A DNA stretch of 64,000 nt from Channa striata (lineage: Eukaryota > Chordata > Actinopteri > Anabantiformes > Channidae). Below are positions 22,561-33,600 of this stretch, piece after piece. Position 1 is the stretch's first letter. Every line of letters starts with the position of its first letter. The stretch is taken from positions 4,040,932 through 4,104,931 of the forward strand of contig CM065169.1 in assembly GCA_033026295.1 (NCBI GenBank). Direction: 5' to 3'. Both the position numbers and the translations under genes were made by a program. The notes beneath the pieces were generated by a model. That model was not told where the DNA came from, ran no database searches, and was given only the letters and a program-made list of their open reading frames with translations.

Positions 22561-23515
22561 AACTTTTCTGGATGGGGGGTTGTAACGCAGTTTTCCTAAA
22601 TAGTAACACAGATTGTCACTGTTCCATGTCCCAGTAACTGAACCAAAGTAGCTAAATACACTTCTGCTGTCATTAATTTCATTATCTTGTATCTATTATT
22701 TGCTCAGAACTAGTGGTTGGATTTTTAATATCTAACCTAATTTTGGTGAACACAGAAAAGCATTAAGCAGCTAAACAGTGATAAGTGATGTTTTTACTGG
22801 CAAACATATAAGATTTTACTATTTATACTTCTTATTACTTACATTTTATAGTAATTATAATAATAATGATCAGAAACATTTTCTATAATACATACGACAT
22901 CCCTCTTTTTGCTAATGCCAACAACTCATTTGCAACCTTGGATCCACATGTTGTGGGCAAGATACTGACGCTCAAAACCTCTAGTGTGTATCCTTTGCTT
23001 GTTTCTAATGTAAAGTCCTGTAGAATCTGCAGTGTAACCAGTTGTGATATATTTCCCTTTATATATAATAAATGTATTGTAATGTAAATATTGTTCTTAA
23101 ACTACAATATGCAACTGAAGTTACCTGTAGACTTGAAATCAATCCACTGAAATTCTCTGATTCCACGACCCGCTTAAGTTCCACCGTTGCTGTATTATAA
23201 GACGTGCTGTCTTTGGCATACTGAGCTGGTGTATGTGTGGATCTGAGGACTGCACAATAAACGCTTCATCATTTTGGAGAAAGAGTACGAGTACTATGCA
23301 GGTGTAACGTTAAAGTCGGGTCCTGCGTAGTGTGTTATGGCTCTTAGGTCTCAGTTTACATCCATTAGATTGTACAGTAGCCGGCTGTGACCAGCCACGG
23401 GAGCAAATTGTCAATTAGGATGTTTATTGTAGAGCACACAGCCGACTCCTTGGCCTCAGGGGAAAAGGTGGATGCTGCGAAAGAGGAACCCTTCCCCTCC
23501 CTCCCCCCACTCCCC

Positions 23516-23545
23516 TTCCTCTTCTTCTTCTTCTTCTTCTTCTTC
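23516..23545. repeat. (CTT)n microsatellite
   Basis: About nine CTT units within a longer pyrimidine-rich tract. Confidence 0.95.
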
Positions 23546-23801
23546 CTTGCTTCCTTCTTCCTTCAGGATAATTTGCTGGCTGCTCTGTGTGACACCTGCT
23601 ACCCAGCCTGACAGAGATAACCATTCCCCCGTGGATCCCCCCCTGGGAGAGACCGAAGCAGGCAGGTAGCTTTAATATTTTTCTGCACATTATTTGAAGT
23701 ATTTATGTTGAAACATTGTTTATCCTTATATGATCAACTGACATCAAACTCACATGAATCAAAACCTGTCACGACAAGATAAAATGACAGGATTTTGTGG
23801 T

Positions 23802-23807
23802 TTTATT
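23802..23807 (-). promoter_or_regulatory. Candidate adarb2 poly(A) signal (distal)
   Basis: AATAAA on the minus strand is followed by TCATTTTATCTTGTCGTG-like U/GU-rich sequence within ~35 nt. It would give a ~3.6-kb 3'UTR. Confidence 0.3.
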
Positions 23808-25029
23808 GACATATACAGTACAAACATTCACTTTTTATTACTGAAGTGCAATTTACAGACCTTAGCAGCAGTTGTTCATATACTTTAATATACATAAGAA
23901 TCAGACATATTAGGGTCTCTTTCGCATCTTTGTCAACATCGTCTATACAGGTTTTATACATATGTACACTCATAGATACAATATTGCCATTCAGACATGC
24001 CGCATATTTATTATTATATCTCAAAATAAATCTTCTCATCTGTTTGCATGGCCAGTACAGCCATTATAAGACATGTCATGATGCAGTGAGGGCGGGAACC
24101 GTGTTGTATGAGTGTTTGAGGGTGTGGACTGATACATGTAGGCGAACGACAAACGTGTCTCTCTCTCCTAAAACAAACAGACCAGATTTACACAAAACTT
24201 CATCTCTGCCGCTACAAGAAAGCGGATTTAGGCTGTGCACCGCTGGATGGGGTGTAAACAAAGAAGTAAGATGATGATTTCAGGGTTAGGGCCTCCCTGG
24301 AGAACAAGTGTGCTCTGACTTCTGGAACAAGTCCCATGTACAGGTTTTTTACAAATCAAGAAAAAGAAAGGGATTTTGGTCTCCTAGGAAATAATAAATA
24401 ACTGTGGCAAAGAAAGTTCTTACTGGGTATATCAATGGCTGTAAAAGCTAATGACATCAATCTTGGTCCCTACAGACTCTTCAAACCTGCCAACTATAGT
24501 GCCACATCATGTTGCCAGTTATGGAAGATTTTAAGGTCTAGCTAATAACTTACAAACCATCCTAGATGTTTTTCTTGTGGATTCCTTGGATCAATACCAG
24601 ACCAGATATTATGGTCTCTTCTCAAAGTTTTAAACGTTCACTCCCAATTGCTCATTTCTCCTGCTGCCTTTATATGTTTCACCTCTGCTGACCTCATCCA
24701 TTCCATTACAAGAAGTAATACCACTTTGAATGCTTTACTCTAGTTGTACAAAGTATTACTACAAGTACATGCATGTTATATTTATCTTTCATACAAAAGT
24801 GAAACCAATGTATGTGAATATGCTTGATTTTGTTACCTGTGCAACTGTACTTCAGATTTGTTGGACAAACCTTTAATGATGAAAAACAAGGCAAAAAAGT
24901 GCATGTTACTATAGCAGCAGCTGATTTTAACCTCTGTATGTGCCGACAGCTAAGTAAGTAAATGAACATTATAGAATATAATTCTTAGTTAGACTTGGTT
25001 TTAACAATTTCCATCTACAAAAAGTAACT

Positions 25030-25140
25030 AGAGCTCCAAAGAATATGATAAAGTAAAAGTACCGTATATCTCTGAAGTCGAGTGAAAGTAACATTGCAAC
25101 ACAGTACTCGAGTAAAAGTACTTAGTTACTTACCACCCAT
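25030..25140. repeat. hAT-like terminal fragment
   Basis: It ends with cgagtaaaagtacttagttacttaccaccc, the typical end of the same AAGTA-rich fish family as 472-735 and 60326-60870. Confidence 0.5.
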
Positions 25141-25769
25141 ATTCTTTTCTGTTTTCCATCACATAATTACTGAGTTAGAGTGTGCAAGGTCAGCAGGTTA
25201 CATATTAATTTTTGAAAAAAGTTTTATACTTACTGGACATTTTAAAAGCTAGAGTTCTGTGACGACGCACACAGTAAAATACTGGTTAGTCCATGGCAAC
25301 GTAGCACACAATAAGAAGAACCAACGTCTTTCTGTTTAGTATTTTACTACGTGTACAATGTAAAACTAGATGTGATAGGACTGGAAAAAACTTGATGGGA
25401 TACAGGGATTTTTTTTGTAGCACTTTCACCTCAGAGGAGGACCCTGGATCACCACTATTCACAGTTCGGGGGATGTCTGAGACACTTTGCTGCCTTCAAA
25501 CAAATCAGATTCAAACAGTTTCTGTGTCAAGTGTCAAATCAATGGCTCAGTGATGACGACTGATGAAACAGATTATGTCAGTTAAATGCTTAATAAATAA
25601 CCCTTATAAAAGCATATTTACTTAAAAAAATAACTTAAATACCTAAACCTAAATCCTAACAAAAAAAGAAGCTCCTTTTGCAGCTCTTTCTTAAAAATAA
25701 TTAAGTAAAATCAGATGCAGATCACATGGGATCAGATTGTCTTGTGTAAATCTGCCTGTATGTCCAATA

Positions 25770-25791
25770 ACACACACACACACACACACAC
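25770..25791. repeat. (CA)n microsatellite
   Basis: A pure CA array in the intergenic region. Confidence 0.95.
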
Positions 25792-26225
25792 TGATCTCTG
25801 CCTTACTTGTGTCACTTCTTTGTGCACTGTGTCCTCAGTGGAGCTCCTAATGTTTCTACAGCTGTGGGGCATAAATAGTCACAAATGTGTAAGAAAATGT
25901 ATGGTTTGTGTGTTTGCAAATACACTTTTACAACATTTTAGGATACATGTCAATTTCAGATTTACACATTTGGACACGATTGTTGGTGCTCACAATTTTC
26001 TCTAAAACTAAAACTGATAAAATCAATTAAAACATGTAAAATAAAAAGAAACAGAAATGCCAAACAAATCTATATTTTAAATAATACAACAAATAAAACT
26101 TCTCCAGATAGATTTGGAAAAAAAAAATAAATATAACTGTTTGCTATAAGCATCACATTTTAATGTAGTCAGTTGGGGCATTTTAATTTATGTTAAAGAA
26201 TGCTATTTGTTCTAGCTGTGGATTA

Positions 26226-26231
26226 TTTATT
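26226..26231 (-). promoter_or_regulatory. Candidate adarb2 poly(A) signal (proximal)
   Basis: The plus-strand tttatt gives AATAAA on the minus strand. It is the first canonical hexamer after the adarb2 stop. No strong GU-rich element follows. Confidence 0.35.
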
Positions 26232-26466
26232 GCTCAAAGGGTTTTTGTGGATCGAACCGTGCATTTGTGAACAAATGCTGCCACGTGTGTCACCATTACT
26301 GCGAATATCTGGTCTCCATACAGAACAGGGTGGAGGAGGGTGGGGGTCTCATAGCAGGACCTGAGCTGGGGGATCAACAACAGGAGAGCACCACTAGATG
26401 TCACTCTCACTCCTTATAGAGAACACAGCAACAACGCAGCCGTGATAGTCATGAATAAAAACACTG

Positions 26467-26490
26467 CACACACACACACACACACACACA
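26467..26490. repeat. (CA)n microsatellite
   Basis: A pure CA array, probably in the adarb2 3'UTR. Confidence 0.95.
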
Positions 26491-27064
26491 AACAGGAACG
26501 TTGATTTTCGCTTGTTCTAATGGGTCAAAAATGGCAGACGTACAACGATCGCGTACAGTGTGTTGAAGGCGGTCGTGACCACAGACAGGGAGCATCAGCA
26601 AGTCCTCAGGTCAATGAGTCACAAGTGAAACCTGCTTAACTGCTGAGACGCAGCTTTGATTCAGATGAATGGAAGTGACCACAACAGGCTGAAAACCCCA
26701 GGTCATCCAGGTCAGAGGAAGCAAAGAAGGAGAAGGAGAAAAAGGGAAAAATCAACCCCCCTCCACAATCCAGCGTCAACTCCACTTGTACTTTAGGCTG
26801 TAATGGCTGCATTTATGCACCTCGCCTCAATTCTTCTCTCCACCCAGGAGCGGGAAAAAACAGGGTGTAATAACCTGTCGTTGTGTCACGTTAAACTCGG
26901 AGAGCGAAGAGCAGAGAGGCGAGGGAAATGGAAGAAGGAGAAGAAAGTCAGGAGGAGGACTGACAGAGGCGAGGGGAAGGTGAAGCTGTGGTCTGTCCTT
27001 CTATTTTCCTTCCTCTTCCTCTATCGGCCGTCACCCTGACAGGGCCGGTAATTGGACGTGGACT

Positions 27065-27087
27065 CCTCTCTCTCTCTCTCTCTCTCT
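27065..27087. repeat. (CT)n microsatellite
   Basis: A pure CT array downstream of the adarb2 stop, reading as GA in the transcript. Confidence 0.95.
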
Positions 27088-27440
27088 TTTTTCCTCTTTC
27101 TCTGCCTCTCTCTCCCCCGTGGTTCTGCTCCTCAGCAGGAGCCTTGGGGCCCGGAAATAGCTGATGACAAGATAGCAGCTGCCTTTCATTCTGCTCAAGG
27201 TTACCCCCCCAGCAGCCAAAGAGGGGTGTGTTTGCTTAAATGTGTGTGTTTAAAAGAAGGGCAAGTCCTACAAAAAGTCCATCTTTTCCAATTCCTTTTC
27301 TCCTCAGCTGACCTTCCCCCTGATATCGTTGTATCTGCTAGATGACGGTGTGATGGTCTTAGGTTGAACTTGCAGGCATGATGGTGGGACACAGGATGCT
27401 GTTTACTTTACAAAAATAAAGGTTGAACACACACTCCTCC

Positions 27441-27617
27441 TTAGACGGACAGCAAGAACTGTTCCTGCTCGGGTGGTTTCTTCACCCAGGTACCGAGGCC
27501 TGTTTCCTGCAGAGATCTGAACCAGTGCTGCTTTACCGTTTGGTAAGGACGCGCCGCCATCTTGGTCTCACAGTACATGAGCTGGCGGTCCGCCGAGTCG
27601 GCCACGTGGACTCCCAA
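27441..27617 (-). CDS. adarb2: adarb2 terminal coding exon with stop
   Basis: This exon encodes 58 residues from LGVHVADSADRQLMYCETK to GTWVKKPPEQEQFLLSV, then TAA. The acceptor is CTCTTCAG after a long pyrimidine tract. IP6-contact positions Y658, K662, Y668, K672 and W687 of ADAR2 are all retained. E689 is Lys and D695 is Glu. Confidence 0.95.
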   Translation of the reverse strand: MGVHVADSADRQLMYCETKMAARPYQTVKQHWFRSLQETGLGTWVKKPPEQEQFLLSV

Positions 27618-30600
27618 CTGAAGAGCAAGAGAGCAGCAAAGACAAAGAGAGAGAAGGAGAAAGAGAGCAGTCGGGAGTCAAATAAAAGTGACACAAAGAC
27701 AGACGTGAAGGAGGGAAAGAAGGAGAGGAATAAAGTGGGCACAGAGGCTAAAGGTTTTGTGAGTGTGGGGGGGTGAGCAAAACAAAACGAATGAGGCGGC
27801 ACAAATGCATTTGGTGAGGCTAGGAGGTGGTGGGGTGGTGGTGACTGGTGACGGAGGGGGGGCTTCAACAGCTGTGTAATCTCCCCATTTAAATTTCACA
27901 AGCAATTGAACATTCTCTGTGCTTTTTGTGCATTTCTATTGTCGTGAGGCGAAACAATGAAGATCGTCTGAGAGACAAGTGGGGAGAGAGAGGCAGAGGG
28001 AGAGAGCAAAAGTTTCTTTTGGAGATTAGTGCGACTGCTCTTGCGTGGCCCTTCTATGCGGCGCGCTGGGAGCACTTAGGGTGGGGGCCTCCTCGAGTAC
28101 TTCTCCAAATAATTATGGTTTCATAGTCATTATGCTTTAACGGCTGCCATTTGGCGATGCAGGCAGTGTGCGTTACATAAAGTTTCAGAATGGAAATGAA
28201 AGTGCAGCGGGTCTGCGTGCTGCCGTTAAAGATCCGAGCTGCCAGGTTTTGATAAGCCGCGGTGACGGCAGATGTTGCCGGGGCCGACACATTTATCTGT
28301 GGCGGGGAGGAAATTCCACGCAGAGCGTTCACCTGTAACCACGTGCAGCACACTGTGGTGTGAATGTGTGTGTGCTCAGTGACTGAGGGGATGTTGGCAA
28401 GCATCTCTGTAGTTAATGTGCGGGTATCACTCTGATGGTCGGGGACTGCATATTGTGTGTAACCACCACTGAGTGACGGAACCTGCTTCCAGCAGACGAG
28501 CATTGACAGGGACCACTGAAAACATTCAGTCCTCTAAAATGTCATTAGTGTTTACAGTCATACTAATTAAAGAGAACATCAAAATATTTTCCCACTAAGT
28601 CGAATATCCACAGAGGAAGGGTGGCTTTTAATGAAAGTTTAAATGAATAGGACTTTTCAGACTAGACATGTCTTAACAAGCAAAGTACAGTGTAATTAAT
28701 GACATTAACAATGGCTGGATTCCAATTAGTGGTGGCAGCGCCTTAGTGCTGTGCAGGCTGGTTGTGTTAACTGGAACAGACCTGTGCTGTTCCTAGCATT
28801 ACACCAAAGTCTGAAAGTCTGTAGAGACAAAAGCAAATACTGTAGGGAGAGAGGGGGGGGGGCTGTGAATGTCCACATATTAGTGTTCAAATGTTTGCAG
28901 TCACTGAGAAATGTCCTCATAAGGCAGATCTCATGAGGTCAAATTGATGAGACATTGTTCATGTAAATGAGCAGTGTAGGTGGAAACAGCTGTATTTACA
29001 TGGAAAATCTGCACAGACGTACTGTACAGACGTCCGTCATGAGCAAACGACACTACTGTCTCCCATCGACATGTTGTGTTTGTCAATGTGAGTTAACCGA
29101 TCGTTAGAAAGCTGCGGTTAGCGTGTCAGCATCCACATGCTGTTGGCCCTGCTGGAAACATGTCGTGTCCTTACCAGTGTCTGACTTACAGACAACATCA
29201 TTTTTACATTTTTCTTCAATACAAATGACAGTGCGAAGACGTTCACGACTAACATTTTAAGCAAGTCTCACCCTAGTGGCCAATGGGAGGGCAGCAAACA
29301 TGTGTGATGCTTAGCAGCGTTCTTATTTATCGCTACGACAGACGGAAGAGCTGTGCCGAGCGTGAAGGAGTGGAAAGAGCGAGGCAGAGCTTTTTCAGAG
29401 CACGAGGGGCAGAGACGACTGATTGTGAGTCCCATGTTAAGTTGCACACTGCCTGTTAAGTTTCTGTTAGCTGTCCATTATTTTAAGTGTTTCTGAGAAA
29501 CCACCGTAAATAAACAACGCTTCCTGTACGAAGACACAAAAATGCTGATAATCTGCACTAAATTCAGAATGTTTGTTTCACCTCATCATGGATAAACTGA
29601 CCCTGAATCTGAAAGCTAACTCATTCAAACAGCTGCTCATGACGAATGTTTCTGAGCACAGTGGTCTTCGTGACCTTTAGCTTGATCTTGTCCCTAGGCT
29701 ATTTTTGTTTTCACATTCTTGGACAACTTTTGACTCAATAACCAGATATTTTATTTGGCAGTTGCTTATCTTTGGTACTGATGCTTCAGCTGGGAGTGTT
29801 TCATGTTTATCCATGGAAGAGCTCCGAGTGCTAGTCACCCGAACGACAATTAATGCTTTTCACGTCTAACCCGTGCGGATACACGTATCTGGATATTTGC
29901 ATTAAGCCCAAATCTGAGTCTGTGCAGGTAAACCTTAAGCGCACAGTATGTGGACAATATGTACTGTTGGTACTATTCACGTCCCGTCCTTGGTCTAATT
30001 CTTGTTTAGCAGTTGGACAAAGTTCCTTCCCTTTTCACTCAAACACAGGAGTTCTTGCTGTCAGAAAGGTTGTGTACGACGTGTCCCTGTACACACACCC
30101 CCAACTGTTGCATGAATAGAAGCAAGTCTGTCTCCATCAGAGGGAAAATGGAAAAACATGAATGGGACATAACACTGTCTTTATATTTCACAGCTGCCTA
30201 AAATACAATTCAGCCATTAGGGAGAAATGTTGCTCTCACATATTCTTTCTCCCCACTGACAATTTAACAGTCTATTCTGCCCTGACGTTGGTCTCCCTGT
30301 GGGGGGGACTGGCCTCACCTTGCGGTAAAGTCGGCTCCAACGGGTGAACAGGGCGTGTTTGCAGAGGCGGGAGGCTGCTCCTGAGTCACGTCTCCTTCCC
30401 GTGGTGGTGTTGACCAACTCCAACTGTGCATCTCCCAGTGTCCAGTTGATACTCACACTGGAGGCCTTCCCCGACTGCTGATACTCGGCACTGCTCAGCC
30501 CTACAGACAAGCGAACAGAGAGAACAACAGCACTTTAGGCAGGTGTAGCCTCCTCTCACCAGCAGCCGATCTAAAACATCTTTCAAAACCATCCACATGT

Positions 30601-33600
30601 GTGTAGTAGAAATCCGCAGCCATGTGTTTCATTACTGAATCTCCCCCATTCTTGTTTCATTTAACCTTCCTTCACCCTTCCTCGCTCTCTGCCTGAGGCT
30701 GCAGGCGGAAATAAACTTTTGCAGTGCTGCAAAAACTGCATGGCTGTTTATATGAAGCCTTGATACACCCTCAGAGACAGAAGGGAAATGATGAGGGAAT
30801 GGGAGAGCTACTGAGCACGCCAGCAATCTATTAGTGCCTTTGTTTGACTGCTTGTCTGCTCTTGTGCCTCAGCAGTTAACAGTGTTTGAATGTTGCCTGC
30901 TCCAGTAAATGCACCATAAATATTATCTCCTGTCACAAAGATCCCGTCACCATGCCCTACTCTGGACTGTCCTGCCTTCTCTACCTTCTCTCTCTGAAAT
31001 GATTTGCCTCGCTAGCCAAGCACACAAAGTGATCAGTGGAGGCAAGTGGAGCGACAGAGATGGAGGAAAGTGGAGGTCAGTTGCAGTCACACCGGGCTAC
31101 ATCTAGAGAATTAGCTGCCTGTGTCGAGAATGCGGGTGTTGGCAGAGCCGCTGACAGCAGGGCGAGAAACAGATGAGGTCTCAGGGCAAAAATGTCCTTG
31201 ACGGGTGTTTCGTAGAAACTGGTTTGGCAGCACAATTCGGGTAATTGAAATGGAGAAGCTTTGATTCAGTCTTCAGGTTCTGCAATACACCTCCACAGAG
31301 GTTTTTGACCCACGTCACCGAGTCGTGTGACAGGTAATGACACACAGTAGCAGGCGTGTCGTCGTGTGGACTGCAGTGCGCGAGTCATTCGGCCTGTGCC
31401 GTGTCCTGCAGTCACTCCATAGTCTGTCGAGAGGCCATATTTCAAAGTGTCTTTAAATGAGACAGTGAACCCAGAGTTGCTCCTGAGGGCGTAGGTGAGC
31501 ATCGGTGTGAGCATGTCTCCACCTCCACTTCACTATATTAGTGCACTAAAGGAATAGTTAGATAGATAACATTGATATTTATGTTCATATGTTTCATGTG
31601 GCTTTGCAACCAAGATGATTTCTTATTATTGATTAATCCGCAGATCATTTGCTCAGCCAACCACTCTCTCATCTGTACAATGAACACAAAGGAACCTAGA
31701 CGCCAGCTAATTAACGTTGCTTATCTGCATACTGGAAACGGGAAACAGCAAACCCAACTCTGTCAAGAAGCAGCATAATCCACCTACAGTGCTAACAGTA
31801 TCCGTATAAAAATAATGAGCTGGTTATGTGCTGGAATATTCTTTAGGCTGGCAGGGTAACCTTCGTTTTTTTTTTGTCACAGTGAGGTTATGGGTTAAGA
31901 AACACTCCAGGGTCTTGGTGAGTAATGGGGAGACTGGAATGAAGAGGAAAACATCCCATTATAGAGTGTTTAGGCTTTAACTACGGAGTTACCCACTATA
32001 AACCGAGTGTGTGTGTCCTTCTTACAATTTGCTGAGTTATAAATAAATGTGGCTAAGATGATGGAAGCTTTGTAGTCCTTTTTTGGCTGACACTTTTGTT
32101 GACACTGTTTTTCATTCTTTTTACCAAGTGGGACATTTTATTAAGTGGTTCCAATTGAATTTCAAGAAAAAGCAAATTGACGTGCTCCATTCAGCTGGAT
32201 TAACAGCGGGGTAACATTTAAACTGCAGAGGAAGAATTCGCTTTTGATGTGAGTCCTTGAAAACGTGTCGAAATCTGATAACTTTGTTCCATGTGGTCAT
32301 TTTGATCATAGTTACATGGCCATTACTTTGTGTTTCCATTGCTGCTATTTTTCTCTTCTTCTATTTGTTTCTGTTATTTTATCACATGAATTTATACCAA
32401 ACTAGTCTGTTTGAGGTCCATGTCAGGAAAATGTCAAAGAGATTAATATATAGTATGAGACTACAAATATGTTTTAAAGCAGCTTAAATCTCTTATTGCA
32501 TAATCATCTGGGGTCAGGTGTCTTAATAAGTTACCAGGCCTGTAACGCCATGACACAAACTGAGTTTTAAGGTGATGGAATTGCATTATTGTCAAATTAT
32601 TCAAAAATATGAGTGCAGAACTACTTTGGCTCAGCCATATTTTGCAGTTAAAGGTTCAAATTCATGGAACATGATAGATTTAAAATCACAATCAGAACTC
32701 AAAAGCTTGACAATTCAATGCAGTCTAATACAGCAGCTCTGCCACGAATTCTAGATTGACAAGGTTATGGTTAAAAAATTAACGGCAGTTGTGCAGTCGT
32801 AGTGTGGTGCATTTTAAGAAGAGGTGGTTCCAATGTTTAGGCCATGTCATTCATTTTATTTAGGGCTAAATAATTAAACAAATGTTATCTTTGTTCCAGT
32901 CTTTGCGCTAAGCTAAGCACTTGCAAGCTGTACTGACATAAGGACGCGGATTAGTCTCTTATCTGTAATGATTTTCTGATCGCTCTCATTTGCGGAGAAA
33001 GTCAACAAGCGTATTTTACCCAAAATCAAGCAGTTTCTGTGTTACACCCCTGTGCTAATATTATGTAAATCAATCAATATGAACACATGGAAAGGAGAGC
33101 AGCTGATAGCTCTTCCCCTGAACATTACTGAAGCCGAAACATCGGCTGTAAGGTGTTTATCATGGTTTACAGTACAACATGTTGAAAGGTGTTTTGTTAC
33201 AGATGATCACTCTTTTTTAGACTTATTGCAAAATTATCTGCAGCAGAACAATTGTCAGGTCACAGTATGTGTCATACTGTCAGAGCTGTCCTCCTCATGG
33301 GGCATGTAGACTAACAAAAGCAGACAGTCACGTCTGCTTATATCTACTCCAAATCTGTGAAACTGTCTCCGGAAGAACTCACTGCCATGAATTTCACCTT
33401 GACTTTTAACCCAGTCATTTATTACATCATACAGTGTTATAGGTCCTGTCGTAGGAAATCAGCCGACAGATTCTCTGCGATGGGTGAACAACAGTTGCCT
33501 CTGATCTCGCCGTCTGACAGACAGCTTGTTATAGTACAATACCCGATGTACAATACCGCAACACATGCCTGCAGATCATCTCCGCCTCTGCCACACTCAT

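Larger units (their letters stand above)
21411..26200. other. Intergenic region between convergent wdr37 and adarb2
   Basis: No supportable gene was seen. The region holds a dispersed repeat fragment (about 22395-22560), a (CTT)n tract (23516-23545), a hAT-like end (about 25030-25140) and a CA array (25770-25791). Part of it may be distal adarb2 3'UTR if the poly(A) signal at 23802-23807 is used. Confidence 0.55.
26200..27440 (-). other. adarb2: Probable adarb2 3'UTR (proximal)
   Basis: This is noncoding sequence downstream of the TAA. The nearest canonical minus-strand AATAAA is at 26226-26231, giving a ~1.2-kb UTR. It includes a CA array at 26467-26490 and a CT tract at 27065-27087. The extent is inferred; a longer UTR to about 23.78 kb is possible. 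Confidence 0.4.

Noticed and set aside
23424..23690. Arg/Gly-rich open frame on the minus strand
   Set aside because: It is produced by translating the CTT microsatellite and flanking pyrimidine tract.
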